A DNA stretch of 64,000 bases. Source: Metapseudomonas resinovorans DSM 21078 (lineage in GTDB: Bacteria; Pseudomonadota; Gammaproteobacteria; Pseudomonadales; Pseudomonadaceae). Shown in pieces: positions 16,687 through 27,341 of this stretch. Position 1 is the stretch's first letter. Every line of letters starts with the position of its first letter. The position numbers and the translations under genes are program-made. The stretch is taken from the NCBI RefSeq assembly GCF_000423545.1, contig NZ_KE384030.1, positions 62,001 to 126,000 of the forward strand, written 5' to 3'. The notes beneath the pieces were generated by a model. The model did no database searches. It was not told where the DNA came from and saw nothing but the letters and a program-made list of their open reading frames with translations.

Positions 16687-18126
16687 TCAGTACTCCGGGT
16701 CGCCGCGCAGACTCGCTTCTGCCGCTTTGGCCAGATCGGGCGGGAGGAAGTCCTTGTCCGGGTCGTAGTCCGGCTTGAGGAAACTGGCCAGGGCTTCCAG
16801 GTCGCCCGGACTGAGAGTGCCGGCGGCCTGTTTCAGGCGCAGGTTGTCGAGAATGTAGTCGTAGCGGGCGTTGTTGTAGTCGCGCACGGAGCTGTACAAC
16901 TGACGCTGGGCGTCAAGCACGTCGACGATGTTGCGGGTACCCACCTGGTAGCCGATTTCGGTGGCTTCCAGGGCGCTCTGGTTGGAGATGATCGACTGCT
17001 TGCGTGCCTTCACCTGTTCGACGTCGGTGTTCACCGCGCGGTGGAAGTTGCGAGTGTTCTGCACCACGGTGCGGCGCAGGCTTTCGCGTTGCTGCTCGGT
17101 CTGATTCAGGCGCTGGTAGGACTCGCGCACCTGAGAACTGGTCAGGCCACCGCTGTAGATTGGAATGTTCAGCTGCAGGCCAATGCTGCGCTGTTCGACG
17201 TCGCCACTGAATTGCTGGGTGCTGCCGGGCGTGTTGCTGAAGCCCAGGCTGTCGTTGTCGCCTTTCTGGTAGCTGGCGACCGCGTCCAGGGTCGGTGCAT
17301 GGCCGGCCTTGCGCTGGCGCAGGGTCTCTTCGGCGGCATCGACGGCGTAGTTGGCGGCCTGCAGGTTGAGGTTCTGCTGGGCAGCGGTGTCGACCCAGGC
17401 CTTGGCGTCGTTGGGCGCAGGCACCACGACCGGAAGGGTGTGGAGGATGCCCTCGAGCGAGGCGTACTCGCGGTTGGTCAGGGTCACCACGGCCTGGAAG
17501 GCGTCTTCCACGTTGCGTTCGGCGATTATCCGGTTGGCGCGGGACGTGTCATAACCGGCCTGGGCTTCCAGTACGTCGGTCTTGTCCGAGAGGCCGACGT
17601 CGAAACGTTCGTTGGCCTGGTCGAGCTGGCGCTTGAACGCCGCTTCCTCGGCCTTGGTCGAAGCCAGGTTGTCCTGGGCGCGCAGCACGGCGAAGTAGGT
17701 TTCGGCGGTCTGCAGGATCAGGTTCTGCTGGGTCGCGGAGAAGTCCAGGGAGGCCTGTTCGGTGCTGGACTCGGCGGCCTTCAGCTGGAACCAGCGGTCG
17801 GCACGGAAGATCGGTTGGCTCAGGGTCGCCTGGTAGGCGAGGCCGCTGCGCGAGGAGGTGCTGGAAGGGTCGTCCAGCTTGGTCCGGGTGTCGTCGGCCG
17901 TGGCGCCGCCGTTTATCTGCGGCAGCAGGCCGGAACGAGCCTGGGGTACGGCCTCGCGTTGCGCTTCGTAGTTGGCACGAGCGGCGGCGAGGTCGGCATT
18001 GTTGTCGACGGCGTCCTTGTAGACGGTCACGAGGTCCGTCTTGGCTGACAGGGGGGCATCTACGGCCCAGGCGGTTCCGGCAAATGCGGATGCCACGGCG
18101 ATGGCCAGCGAGAGTCTGCTCAGCAT
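16687..18126 (-). CDS. TolC family outer membrane channel protein
   Basis: The 479-residue protein has a Sec signal peptide (SLAIAVASAFAGTAWA, cleavage before VDAP) and the duplicated TolC/OEP repeat: SQPIFRADRW and IPIYSGGLTSSQVRESYQ are the paired beta-strand starts, and the AETYFAVLRAQDNL and IGYQVGTRNIVDVLDAQRQLYSS helices are characteristic. It would form a trimeric outer-membrane/periplasmic tunnel for type I secretion or RND/MFS efflux. No partner pump or adaptor is adjacent, so it is a stand-alone TolC as at PA4974. ATG 18126, six bases after AGGA, is preferred to the TTG two codons upstream. Confidence 0.95.
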   Translation of the reverse strand: MLSRLSLAIAVASAFAGTAWAVDAPLSAKTDLVTVYKDAVDNNADLAAARANYEAQREAVPQARSGLLPQINGGATADDTRTKLDDPSSTSSRSGLAYQATLSQPIFRADRWFQLKAAESSTEQASLDFSATQQNLILQTAETYFAVLRAQDNLASTKAEEAAFKRQLDQANERFDVGLSDKTDVLEAQAGYDTSRANRIIAERNVEDAFQAVVTLTNREYASLEGILHTLPVVVPAPNDAKAWVDTAAQQNLNLQAANYAVDAAEETLRQRKAGHAPTLDAVASYQKGDNDSLGFSNTPGSTQQFSGDVEQRSIGLQLNIPIYSGGLTSSQVRESYQRLNQTEQQRESLRRTVVQNTRNFHRAVNTDVEQVKARKQSIISNQSALEATEIGYQVGTRNIVDVLDAQRQLYSSVRDYNNARYDYILDNLRLKQAAGTLSPGDLEALASFLKPDYDPDKDFLPPDLAKAAEASLRGDPEY

Positions 18127-18310
18127 GATCAATCCTGGATTCTGAGGTGTCGGGCAAGGCTACGGGGCCGCTGGAGGCGGGTCAAGACGCCCCACCGGCG
18201 GCCGAAGTGTAGTTTGCGACAAGCTATGTTGCGTGCTTGCAACAATCGTTTGCGTTTGAGCGCGTTGCGTCACTTCACGACGCAGTGGTCATATTATTCT
18301 GACCGCCGGG

Positions 18311-18340
18311 TTGGTTTTATCCATCAGGCTTGTTTAGACT
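18311..18340 (+). promoter_or_regulatory. Possible sigma-70 promoter of the thiC transcript
   Basis: TTGGTT (18311-18316), an 18-bp spacer and TAGACT (18335-18340) would start transcription near 18347, immediately before the riboswitch P1 stem. Each hexamer is a partial match, so this rests mainly on position. Confidence 0.3.
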
Positions 18341-18349
18341 GCGCGAGTT

Positions 18350-20423
<2,074 letters not shown>

Positions 20424-20474
20424 CGACCTGCCATGTGACCCTGGACAGGCGCTGACCTGTCACACCCAAGCTGG

Positions 20475-20500
20475 AAGCCGGGCCTCGCGCCCGGCTTTTC
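20475..20500 (+). terminator. Rho-independent terminator after thiC
   Basis: GCCGGGC (20477-20483), a five-base loop and GCCCGGC (20489-20495) are followed by TTTT. It lies 52 bp after the thiC stop, so cytX needs readthrough or its own promoter. Confidence 0.88.
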
Positions 20501-20549
20501 GGTTTGTGGATAACTCGATAACTACAGTCCAAGCGGGACGCCTGCCAAC

Positions 20550-21851
20550 GTGAACACCCCCTCCAGCTACTCGCCGTCCATTCCGGTCGCCTTCGACCAG
20601 CGCGTTCTCGGCACGCGCGATCTGTTCTCTCTCTGGTTCTCCCTCGGCCTCGGCTTGATGGTGCTGCAGACCGGTGCGCTGCTGGCGCCGGGTCTGGGTA
20701 CCAGCGACGCGCTGCTGGCGATCCTCCTCGGTACCGGTGTCGGGGTGCTGCTACTGGGGTCGGCGGCGATGATCGGTAGCGACACGGGCCTGGCCGCCAT
20801 GGCATCGATGAAGCTCAGCCTGGGTTCGGCGGGTGCAACCCTGCCGGCCTTGCTCAACCTGCTGCAACTGGTCGGTTGGGGCGCCTTCGAGATCATCGTC
20901 ATGCGTGACGCCGCTGGACTGCTGGTGGCTCGCGGCCTGGGCCAAGACAGCCTGTGGGCCTCGCCTACACTCTGGACCCTGGTGTTTGGCGCCTTGGCCA
21001 CCTTGCTGGCGGTAGCCGGCCCGCTGGCCTTCGTGCGGCGTATCCTGCGGCGCTGGGGCATCTGGCTGCTGCTGGGCGCCTGCGTCTGGCTGACCTGGGA
21101 CCTGTTGAATCGTGCCGATTTCACGGCCCTGATGGCGCGCGCCGGCGACGGTTCAATGAGCTTCGCCCTGGGGTTCGACATTGCCATCGCCATGCCGTTG
21201 TCCTGGCTGCCGCTGATCGCCGACTACTCGCGCTTCGGCCGTCGCGGTGGTGGCGTATTCGTGGGTTCCGCGCTGGGCTTCTTCATCGGCTGCCTGTGGC
21301 TGATGGGCCTGGGCGTGGCCTACACCTTGGCCTTTGCCGAGGGCAGTGATGCCAACACCTTGCTCCTGGCCCTGGCTGGCGCCGGCATGGGCATTCCGCT
21401 GCTGCTGATCCTGCTGGACGAGTCGGAAAAGGCCTTCGCCGATATCCACTCGGCGGCGGTATCCAGCGGCATTCTGCTACCGCTCAAGGTGGAGCAACTG
21501 GCCCTGGCCATCGGCGTTCTCTGCACGCTGATCGCCTGGTTCGCACCGCTGGCGGAGTACCAGAACTTCCTGCTGCTGATTGGCTCGGTGTTCGCGCCCT
21601 TGTTCGGCGTGGTGCTGGTGGATCACTTCATCCTGCGTCGTCGTCGTGCCGAGCTGGCACCGCGTGTGGCGCTGCGCTGGGACACGCTGCTGGCCTGGGG
21701 CTGCGGCGTCGCGATCTATCACCTGTTGGCCAATCGCTGGCCGGAACTGGGTGCAACCCTGCCGGCGTTGCTGGCGGCCGGCGGGTTGCAGTGGGTGTTG
21801 GGGCGCTTCAACCGCGTCCGGGGAAATACTGGGGCTTCAGTATTCCGTTGA
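20550..21851 (+). CDS. cytX: Putative hydroxymethylpyrimidine/cytosine permease CytX (NCS1 family)
   Basis: This 433-residue protein has about twelve hydrophobic helices and the NCS1 (purine-cytosine permease) layout, with the early conserved RDLFSLWFSLGLGLMVLQTG block, GWGAFEIIVM and LPLIADYSRFGR. CytX-type members are repeatedly found with TPP riboswitches and thi genes and are thought to import the thiamine precursor HMP; its position right after thiC supports that. The GTG at 20550 is the best start but has no strong ribosome site. Its last 44 bases overlap the convergent lipoprotein gene. It is not part of the P. aeruginosa arrangement at this locus as I recall it. Confidence 0.83.
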   Translation: MNTPSSYSPSIPVAFDQRVLGTRDLFSLWFSLGLGLMVLQTGALLAPGLGTSDALLAILLGTGVGVLLLGSAAMIGSDTGLAAMASMKLSLGSAGATLPALLNLLQLVGWGAFEIIVMRDAAGLLVARGLGQDSLWASPTLWTLVFGALATLLAVAGPLAFVRRILRRWGIWLLLGACVWLTWDLLNRADFTALMARAGDGSMSFALGFDIAIAMPLSWLPLIADYSRFGRRGGGVFVGSALGFFIGCLWLMGLGVAYTLAFAEGSDANTLLLALAGAGMGIPLLLILLDESEKAFADIHSAAVSSGILLPLKVEQLALAIGVLCTLIAWFAPLAEYQNFLLLIGSVFAPLFGVVLVDHFILRRRRAELAPRVALRWDTLLAWGCGVAIYHLLANRWPELGATLPALLAAGGLQWVLGRFNRVRGNTGASVFR

Positions 21852-22557
21852 GTTGCGGATAGGGGATGCGGATCTCCGGATGACCGCTGGAGTAGGGTGC
21901 GATGCTGTAGACGTCGTACTTGAGCAGCATGGCGCCAAAGCCCAGGCCCACGTTGGCAGTGCGTTCGAACGGCCAGGTCTTGATGAAGTCGGGGTCCTGG
22001 TCGAGCTTGTTGGCTGTGAGCCAGCGGCGGTGGGCCTGCTCCGCGACCTTCCAGAAGGCGTCTTCCTGGCCGGGGAGCAGCATGTCGCCGAGGCTCAGCG
22101 GCTTCTCCAGCTTGCGGTCGTAATTGATGAAGCCGCGCCCCGGCATGCCGTGGGCACCGCCGGTAAAGAGGTAGCTGGATAGTTCCACCAGCACCAGTTT
22201 GTCGTGCTGCTCCAGCACCTTGGCTTGCAGGTAGCTGCTCCAGCCCGGGTCGGCGCTGGCAAGGAAATCCTTCTCGTAGGATTCGAGCGAAGCTGGTAAC
22301 GGAGCTCCCGGGCTGTCCTGGGTCATCTGCAGCAGGCGCTGGTTGATCAGCGCATTGAGCTGCGGTTCGCCTTCGAAACTGATGGTGTCGATGTTCACCA
22401 GCGGGCAAGCCTCGCCCTGGCAGCCGGGTTTCAGGTGTTCCCAGGCGTGGCGCTGCGGCTCCAGCTTGTCGCTGCCACCGGGCAGCATCTGGCAGGCGCT
22501 GAGCAGGACGCCGAGGCTGGCGGCGGCGAGGAGTCTGGCAAGGGGCATCGGTTTCAT
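21808..22557 (-). CDS. DUF3298/RsiV-like lipoprotein
   Basis: The 249-residue product starts with a lipoprotein signal peptide ending in LSAC, so it should be lipid-anchored in the envelope. The C-terminal two thirds resemble the RsiV/PdaC-type DUF3298 domain: SSYLFTGGAHGMPGRGFINYDRKLEKPLSLGDML is the family core. In Bacillus RsiV this domain binds lysozyme, but here there is no anti-sigma domain, so function is open. ATG 22557 is used because it immediately precedes the signal peptide; its ribosome site is poor. Its 3' end overlaps cytX tail-to-tail by 44 bp, and it is divergent from nudF. It corresponds by position to PA4972. Confidence 0.8.
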   Translation of the reverse strand: MKPMPLARLLAAASLGVLLSACQMLPGGSDKLEPQRHAWEHLKPGCQGEACPLVNIDTISFEGEPQLNALINQRLLQMTQDSPGAPLPASLESYEKDFLASADPGWSSYLQAKVLEQHDKLVLVELSSYLFTGGAHGMPGRGFINYDRKLEKPLSLGDMLLPGQEDAFWKVAEQAHRRWLTANKLDQDPDFIKTWPFERTANVGLGFGAMLLKYDVYSIAPYSSGHPEIRIPYPQLNGILKPQYFPGRG

Positions 22558-22743
22558 CGTCGGGGCTTGTTCCGGAAAAGTGCAGGCTTCGACTGCCACC
22601 CCGGCCATGAGTTCGCGCTGGCGGGGCAGCCTTTCGCCGCGCATCTTCCCAGCCTGCGCCCCATCTGCAAAGAGGCTGCAGCCCATGCGGCCAAGGGGTA
22701 GGATGCGCGGATCAAAGCCTTCCGCAATCAATGAGACTTTCCC

Positions 22744-23361
22744 ATGGCCGAAACTTTCAAACCGGGCCCCGACGCCGTCGAGGTGGTCGAACGAGAAACC
22801 TGTTTCCAGGGTTTCTACCGCCTGGACCGTCTGAGTCTGCGTCATCGGTTGTTCTCCGGCGCCATGGGCCCGGTCATCCATCGGGAACTCTTCGTCCGTC
22901 ATGATGCTGTCTGCGTGCTGCCCTATGATCCGCAGCGGGATGAAGTGGTGCTGATCGAACAGTTCCGTGTCGGCGCCTATGGCAAGAGCGAGAGCCCCTG
23001 GCTGCTGGAACTGGTGGCCGGGCTGATCGACAAGGACGAAGAGCCGGAGGATGTCGCCCGTCGGGAAGCCATCGAAGAAGCCGATCTGCAATTGACTTCG
23101 CTATGGCCGATCACCACCTACTATCCTTCACCAGGGGGCTCCAATGAGCGTGTGCATTTGTTCCTCGGGCGATGCGAAAGCAGCGGCGCAGGGGGGGTAC
23201 ACGGGCTGGCGGAAGAGGGCGAAGACATCCGCGTGCACGTACTGCCGCTGGAAGACGCTCTCGCCTTGATGCGCGAAGGGCGGCTGGACAACGCCGCAAG
23301 CATGCTGGCCCTGCAGTGGCTGGCGCTGAACCGTACTGAAGTCAGGGGGTTGTGGACGTGA
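22744..23361 (+). CDS. nudF: ADP-ribose pyrophosphatase (Nudix hydrolase)
   Basis: NudF hydrolyses ADP-ribose (and related ADP-sugars) to AMP and ribose 5-phosphate. The 205-residue protein contains the Nudix box G-LIDKD-E-x7-REAIEEADL; the usual Gly near the end of the box is Asp. The upstream strands (VCVLPYDPQRDEVVLIEQFR) and downstream YYPSPGGSNERVHLFLG, which binds ADP-ribose in the E. coli enzyme, are both present. It heads a run with the DUF1249 gene, whose start overlaps its stop (GTGA), then cpdA and yqiA, the same neighbourhood found in E. coli (nudF-yqiB-cpdA-yqiA-parE). Confidence 0.95.
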   Translation: MAETFKPGPDAVEVVERETCFQGFYRLDRLSLRHRLFSGAMGPVIHRELFVRHDAVCVLPYDPQRDEVVLIEQFRVGAYGKSESPWLLELVAGLIDKDEEPEDVARREAIEEADLQLTSLWPITTYYPSPGGSNERVHLFLGRCESSGAGGVHGLAEEGEDIRVHVLPLEDALALMREGRLDNAASMLALQWLALNRTEVRGLWT

Positions 23362-23807
23362 ATCTGCTGCGCGATCGCTACCGGGTCGATCTCGTCGGGC
23401 TGCAAGCCGCCTGCGAGGCGAACTACGCGCGCCTGATGCGTCTGCTCCCGCAGATGCGTGAGGTGCGCGGTTCCCGTCGCGTCGCGTTGAGCCAGGGTGA
23501 GCGCCTGCTCGGTGTGCTGGCCCTGGAAGTGGTCGAAGCCTGCCCCTACACCACCACGCTGCAAGTGCGGCAGGAGCACAGCCTGCCCTGGTTGCCGTCG
23601 CCGCAACTGGAGGTGCGGGTCTACCATGACGCGCGCATGGCGGAAGTGGTCGGTGCCGAGAATGCACGGCGTTTTCGTAGCGTGTATGCCTATCCCAATG
23701 CCGATATGCACCAGCCCGACGAGAAGAGCCAACTCAACCTGTTCCTCGGTGAATGGCTGAGTCATTGCCTGGCTTGTGGCCACGAGCTGGAACCGGTCGT
23801 CCTCTAG
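23358..23807 (+). CDS. DUF1249 family protein (YqiB-like)
   Basis: This 149-residue soluble protein belongs to the DUF1249/YqiB family, recognised from ANYARLMRLLP near the start and the block VRVYHDARMAEVV followed by YPNADMHQPDEKSQLNLFLGEWL. No enzymatic motif is visible and its function is unknown, but it always sits between nudF and cpdA. I use GTG 23358, which overlaps the nudF stop by four bases and has a G-rich tract eight bases upstream; a GTG six bases earlier is too close to that tract. Confidence 0.87.
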   Translation: MNLLRDRYRVDLVGLQAACEANYARLMRLLPQMREVRGSRRVALSQGERLLGVLALEVVEACPYTTTLQVRQEHSLPWLPSPQLEVRVYHDARMAEVVGAENARRFRSVYAYPNADMHQPDEKSQLNLFLGEWLSHCLACGHELEPVVL

Positions 23808-23945
23808 GTTCGCTTCGAATTTGGCTGGCGACTCGTCGGCCTACTGCGATCAACAGCCGTTAACTGTGAACCATTCCCGCTTCGCGGGTTTACCCGTTGT
23901 GCGCGCAGCAACCATAATCCGAATACCTCGCCCAAGGAGAAGGCC

Positions 23946-24761
23946 TTGCCCAATCCACTCCCTCTTGCCGCTGACGAGTCGGTGCTGCTGGTGCAGCTCT
24001 CCGACAGCCACCTGTTCGCTGAAGCGAACGGCAAGCTGCTGGGCATGGAGACCCGCGACAGCTTGCAGCGGGTGATTGAACAGGTGCTGCAGGAGCAGCC
24101 GAGTATCGATCTGGTGCTGGCCACGGGCGACCTGTCCCAGGACGGTTCGGCAGCGTCCTACCAAGCTTTTCTCGAGCTGGTTGCGAACATCCCTGCGCCG
24201 GCCCGGTGGTTCCCCGGCAACCATGACGAAGTCCCGGTGATGCAGGAGGTTTGCGTTGGAACCTCGGCGCTGGAACCCATCGTCGACTTCCCCCACTGGC
24301 GCCTGGTGCTGATGGATTCCACCATCGCCGGCGCCGTGCCCGGACATTTCCCCGCCGAGCAACTGGAGCTGCTGGAAAGCGCCCTCGAAGGTGCCGGCGA
24401 GCGTCATGTGCTGGTCAGCTTTCACCATCATCCGGTACCTATCGGTTGCGCCTGGATGGACCCTATCGGCGTGCGCAACGCCGAGAGCCTGTTCGCCGTG
24501 CTGGATCGTTATCCACAGGTGCGGGTGCTGCTCTGGGGTCACGTCCACCAGGAGTTCGACCAACTGCGCAATGGCGTGCGCCTGCTGGCGTCGCCGTCCA
24601 CCTGCGTGCAGTTCGCGCCGGGCAGCGAGGACTTCTGCGTCGGCAACGAGGCGCCGGGGTATCGCTGGTTGCGCCTGATGCGCGACGGACGCGTTGAAAC
24701 CGGAGTTTCGCGGGTCACCGGAATCACCTTCGAAGTGGATTACAGCGTCAAGGGTTATTGA
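23946..24761 (+). CDS. cpdA: 3',5'-cyclic-AMP phosphodiesterase CpdA
   Basis: CpdA degrades cAMP to AMP; in P. aeruginosa it limits the cAMP/Vfr virulence programme. The 271-residue protein has the five metallophosphoesterase motifs: DSH (residues ~20-22), ATGDLSQD, GNHDE, FHHHP and GHVHQEF, all intact for a dinuclear metal centre. The start is TTG 23946 with AGGAG six bases upstream; no in-frame ATG is close. The 138-bp gap before it contains only a short CCCGC/GCGGG hairpin, so it may have its own promoter. It is followed by yqiA. Confidence 0.94.
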   Translation: MPNPLPLAADESVLLVQLSDSHLFAEANGKLLGMETRDSLQRVIEQVLQEQPSIDLVLATGDLSQDGSAASYQAFLELVANIPAPARWFPGNHDEVPVMQEVCVGTSALEPIVDFPHWRLVLMDSTIAGAVPGHFPAEQLELLESALEGAGERHVLVSFHHHPVPIGCAWMDPIGVRNAESLFAVLDRYPQVRVLLWGHVHQEFDQLRNGVRLLASPSTCVQFAPGSEDFCVGNEAPGYRWLRLMRDGRVETGVSRVTGITFEVDYSVKGY

Positions 24762-24819
24762 CCTTCGCGCCGCGGCACGGCAAGAAGTACAACTTTCCCC
24801 CGACCTGCCAGGAAGCCGC

Positions 24820-25437
24820 GTGTCCAGCTCGCAACCCAGCCTTCTCTATATCCACGGATTCAACAGCTCGCCGTCTTCGTTCAAGGCGCGCCAGCTCAGC
24901 GTGCTCATGCAACGCCTCGGGCTGGCCGGGCAACTGCAGGTACCCGCACTGCACCACCATCCGCGCCAGGCCGTTGGCCAGCTCGAGGCCGCCATTGCCG
25001 AGCTGGGGCGCCCGGTGCTGGTCGGCAGCTCCCTGGGCGGCTACTATGCGACCCACTTGGCCGAGCGCCACGGCCTGAAGGCCGTGCTGATCAACCCGGC
25101 GGTAGCCCCGCATCGGTTGTTCGAAGGCCGGCTTGGTCCACAGAAGAACTATTACAGCGACGAAACCTGGGAGCTGACGCTGGAGCACGTGATGGCACTG
25201 GCCGAACTGGAAGTGCCGCCACCACAGGATCCGGCCCGCTACCAGGTGTGGTTGCAGACGGCCGACGAAACCCTCGACTACCGCCAGGCGGAGCGCTACT
25301 ACCGCGCCTGCGCCTTGCGCATCGAGGCAGGCGGCGACCACGGTTTCCAGAACTTCCCTGCCCATCTGCCCGCCTTGCTGGCCTTTGCCGGCTTTCCCGC
25401 GCAGCTGTGGCGTGACATCGACTTTTCCGACCTCTGA
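24820..25437 (+). CDS. yqiA: YqiA family esterase
   Basis: A 205-residue alpha/beta-hydrolase fold protein: LLYIHGFNSSPSSFKA forms the oxyanion-hole strand, GSSLGGYYATHLAE holds the nucleophile serine, TADETLDY the acid and GGDHGFQNF the histidine. YqiA-type enzymes hydrolyse short-chain esters such as palmitoyl-CoA or p-nitrophenyl esters in vitro; the cellular role is unclear. GTG 24820 is chosen because AGGAA is five bases upstream and the protein then begins at the first beta strand; the longer open frame upstream overlaps cpdA and has no domain. It ends 14 bp before parE. Confidence 0.9.
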   Translation: MSSSQPSLLYIHGFNSSPSSFKARQLSVLMQRLGLAGQLQVPALHHHPRQAVGQLEAAIAELGRPVLVGSSLGGYYATHLAERHGLKAVLINPAVAPHRLFEGRLGPQKNYYSDETWELTLEHVMALAELEVPPPQDPARYQVWLQTADETLDYRQAERYYRACALRIEAGGDHGFQNFPAHLPALLAFAGFPAQLWRDIDFSDL

Positions 25438-25451
25438 CTGAAAGGGAATCC

Positions 25452-27341
25452 ATGGCTACTTACAACGCGGATGCCATCGAAGTCCTCTCCGGCCTCGACC
25501 CGGTGCGCAAGCGACCGGGCATGTACACCGACACCACTCGCCCCAACCACCTGGCCCAGGAAGTCATCGACAACAGCGTGGACGAGGCCCTGGCCGGCCA
25601 CGCCAAGAGCGTGCAGGTAATCCTCCACGAGGACAATTCCCTGCAGGTGATCGACGACGGTCGCGGCATGCCGGTGGATATCCACCCCGAAGAAGGGGTG
25701 CCCGGCGTCGAGCTGATCCTCACCAAGCTGCATGCCGGCGGCAAGTTCTCCAACAAGAACTACCAGTTCTCCGGTGGTCTCCACGGTGTAGGCATCTCGG
25801 TCGTGAACGCCCTGTCGACGCGCGTCGAAGTGCGGGTCAAGCGCGAGGGCAACGAGTACATGATGACCTTCGCCGATGGCTTCAAGGCCAGCGAGCTGGA
25901 GGTCGTGGGCAGCGTCGGCAAACGCAACACCGGCACCAGCGTGCACTTCTGGCCGGATGCCAAGTATTTTGACTCACACAAGTTCTCCGTCAGCCGCCTC
26001 AAGCATGTGCTCAAGGCCAAGGCAGTGCTCTGCCCGGGCTTGTCGGTCACCTTCGAAGATAAAGCCAGTGGCGAGCGCATCGAATGGCACTACGAAGATG
26101 GCCTGCGTTCCTACCTGGAGGATGCCGTCAGCGAGTTCGAACGGCTGCCAAGCGAGCCGTTCTGCGGCAGCCTGGCCGGAAACAAGGAGGCAGTGGACTG
26201 GGCGCTGCTATGGCTACCCGAGGGCGGCGATAGCGTTCAGGAAAGCTACGTCAACCTGATCCCGACCGCCCAGGGCGGCACCCACGTCAACGGACTGCGT
26301 CAGGGCCTGCTGGACGCCATGCGCGAGTTCTGCGAGTTCCGCAATCTGTTGCCGCGAGGGGTCAAGCTGGCGCCGGAGGACGTCTGGGAGCGCATCGCCT
26401 TCGTCCTCTCGATGAAGATGCAAGAACCGCAGTTCTCCGGCCAGACCAAGGAGCGCCTGTCTTCCCGCGAGGCGGCCGCTTTCGTTTCCGGCGTGGTCAA
26501 GGATGCCTTCAGCCTCTGGCTCAATGCTCACCCGGAGCTGGGCATGCAATTGGCCGAACTGGCCATCAGCAATGCCGGCCGCCGTCTGAAAGCGAGCAAG
26601 AAGGTCGAACGCAAGCGCATCACCCAAGGCCCGGCGCTTCCAGGCAAGCTGGCGGATTGCGCCGGCCAGGACCCGATGCGCTCCGAGCTTTTCCTGGTGG
26701 AGGGTGACTCCGCTGGCGGATCGGCCAAGCAGGCGCGGGACAAAGAATTCCAGGCGATCATGCCGTTGCGCGGCAAGATCCTGAACACCTGGGAAGTGGA
26801 CGGCGGTGAAGTGCTGGCCTCCCAGGAGGTCCATGACATCGCCGTCGCCATCGGCGTCGATCCCGGTGCTGCGGACCTGAGCCAGCTGCGTTATGGCAAG
26901 GTCTGCATCCTCGCCGACGCCGACTCCGATGGTCTGCACATCGCCACCCTGCTGTGCGCCCTGTTCGTCCGTCACTTCCGCCCACTGGTCGAGGCCGGGC
27001 ACGTCTACGTGGCCATGCCGCCCCTGTACCGCATCGATCTGGGCAAGGAGATCTACTACGCCCTGGACGAAGCTGAACGTGACGGCATCCTCGACCGCCT
27101 GGTGGCCGAGAAGAAGCGTGGCAAGCCCCAGGTCACCCGATTCAAGGGCCTGGGCGAGATGAACCCGCCGCAGCTGCGCGAGACCACCATGGACCCGAAC
27201 ACCCGCCGCCTGGTCCAACTGACCCTGGAAGACACCGAAGGCACGGTGGAAATCATGGACATGCTACTGGCGAAGAAGCGCGCCAGTGACCGCAAGTCCT
27301 GGCTGGAATCCAAGGGCAACCTGGCCGAGGTCATGGTGTGA
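25452..27341 (+). CDS. parE: DNA topoisomerase IV subunit B
   Basis: ParE is the ATPase subunit of topoisomerase IV (ParC2E2), which decatenates daughter chromosomes. The 629-residue protein has the GHKL ATPase elements EVIDNSVDEAL, DDGRGMP and GGLHGVG (N-terminal), and the TOPRIM elements LVEGDSAGGSAKQ and DADSDGLHIATLL (C-terminal half). The length is normal for ParE, without the GyrB-type insertion. A ribosome site (AAAGGG) precedes ATG 25452. Its stop overlaps the GTG of the following gene (27338-27341), so the parE-27338-28318-parC genes form a tightly coupled operon. Confidence 0.98.
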   Translation: MATYNADAIEVLSGLDPVRKRPGMYTDTTRPNHLAQEVIDNSVDEALAGHAKSVQVILHEDNSLQVIDDGRGMPVDIHPEEGVPGVELILTKLHAGGKFSNKNYQFSGGLHGVGISVVNALSTRVEVRVKREGNEYMMTFADGFKASELEVVGSVGKRNTGTSVHFWPDAKYFDSHKFSVSRLKHVLKAKAVLCPGLSVTFEDKASGERIEWHYEDGLRSYLEDAVSEFERLPSEPFCGSLAGNKEAVDWALLWLPEGGDSVQESYVNLIPTAQGGTHVNGLRQGLLDAMREFCEFRNLLPRGVKLAPEDVWERIAFVLSMKMQEPQFSGQTKERLSSREAAAFVSGVVKDAFSLWLNAHPELGMQLAELAISNAGRRLKASKKVERKRITQGPALPGKLADCAGQDPMRSELFLVEGDSAGGSAKQARDKEFQAIMPLRGKILNTWEVDGGEVLASQEVHDIAVAIGVDPGAADLSQLRYGKVCILADADSDGLHIATLLCALFVRHFRPLVEAGHVYVAMPPLYRIDLGKEIYYALDEAERDGILDRLVAEKKRGKPQVTRFKGLGEMNPPQLRETTMDPNTRRLVQLTLEDTEGTVEIMDMLLAKKRASDRKSWLESKGNLAEVMV

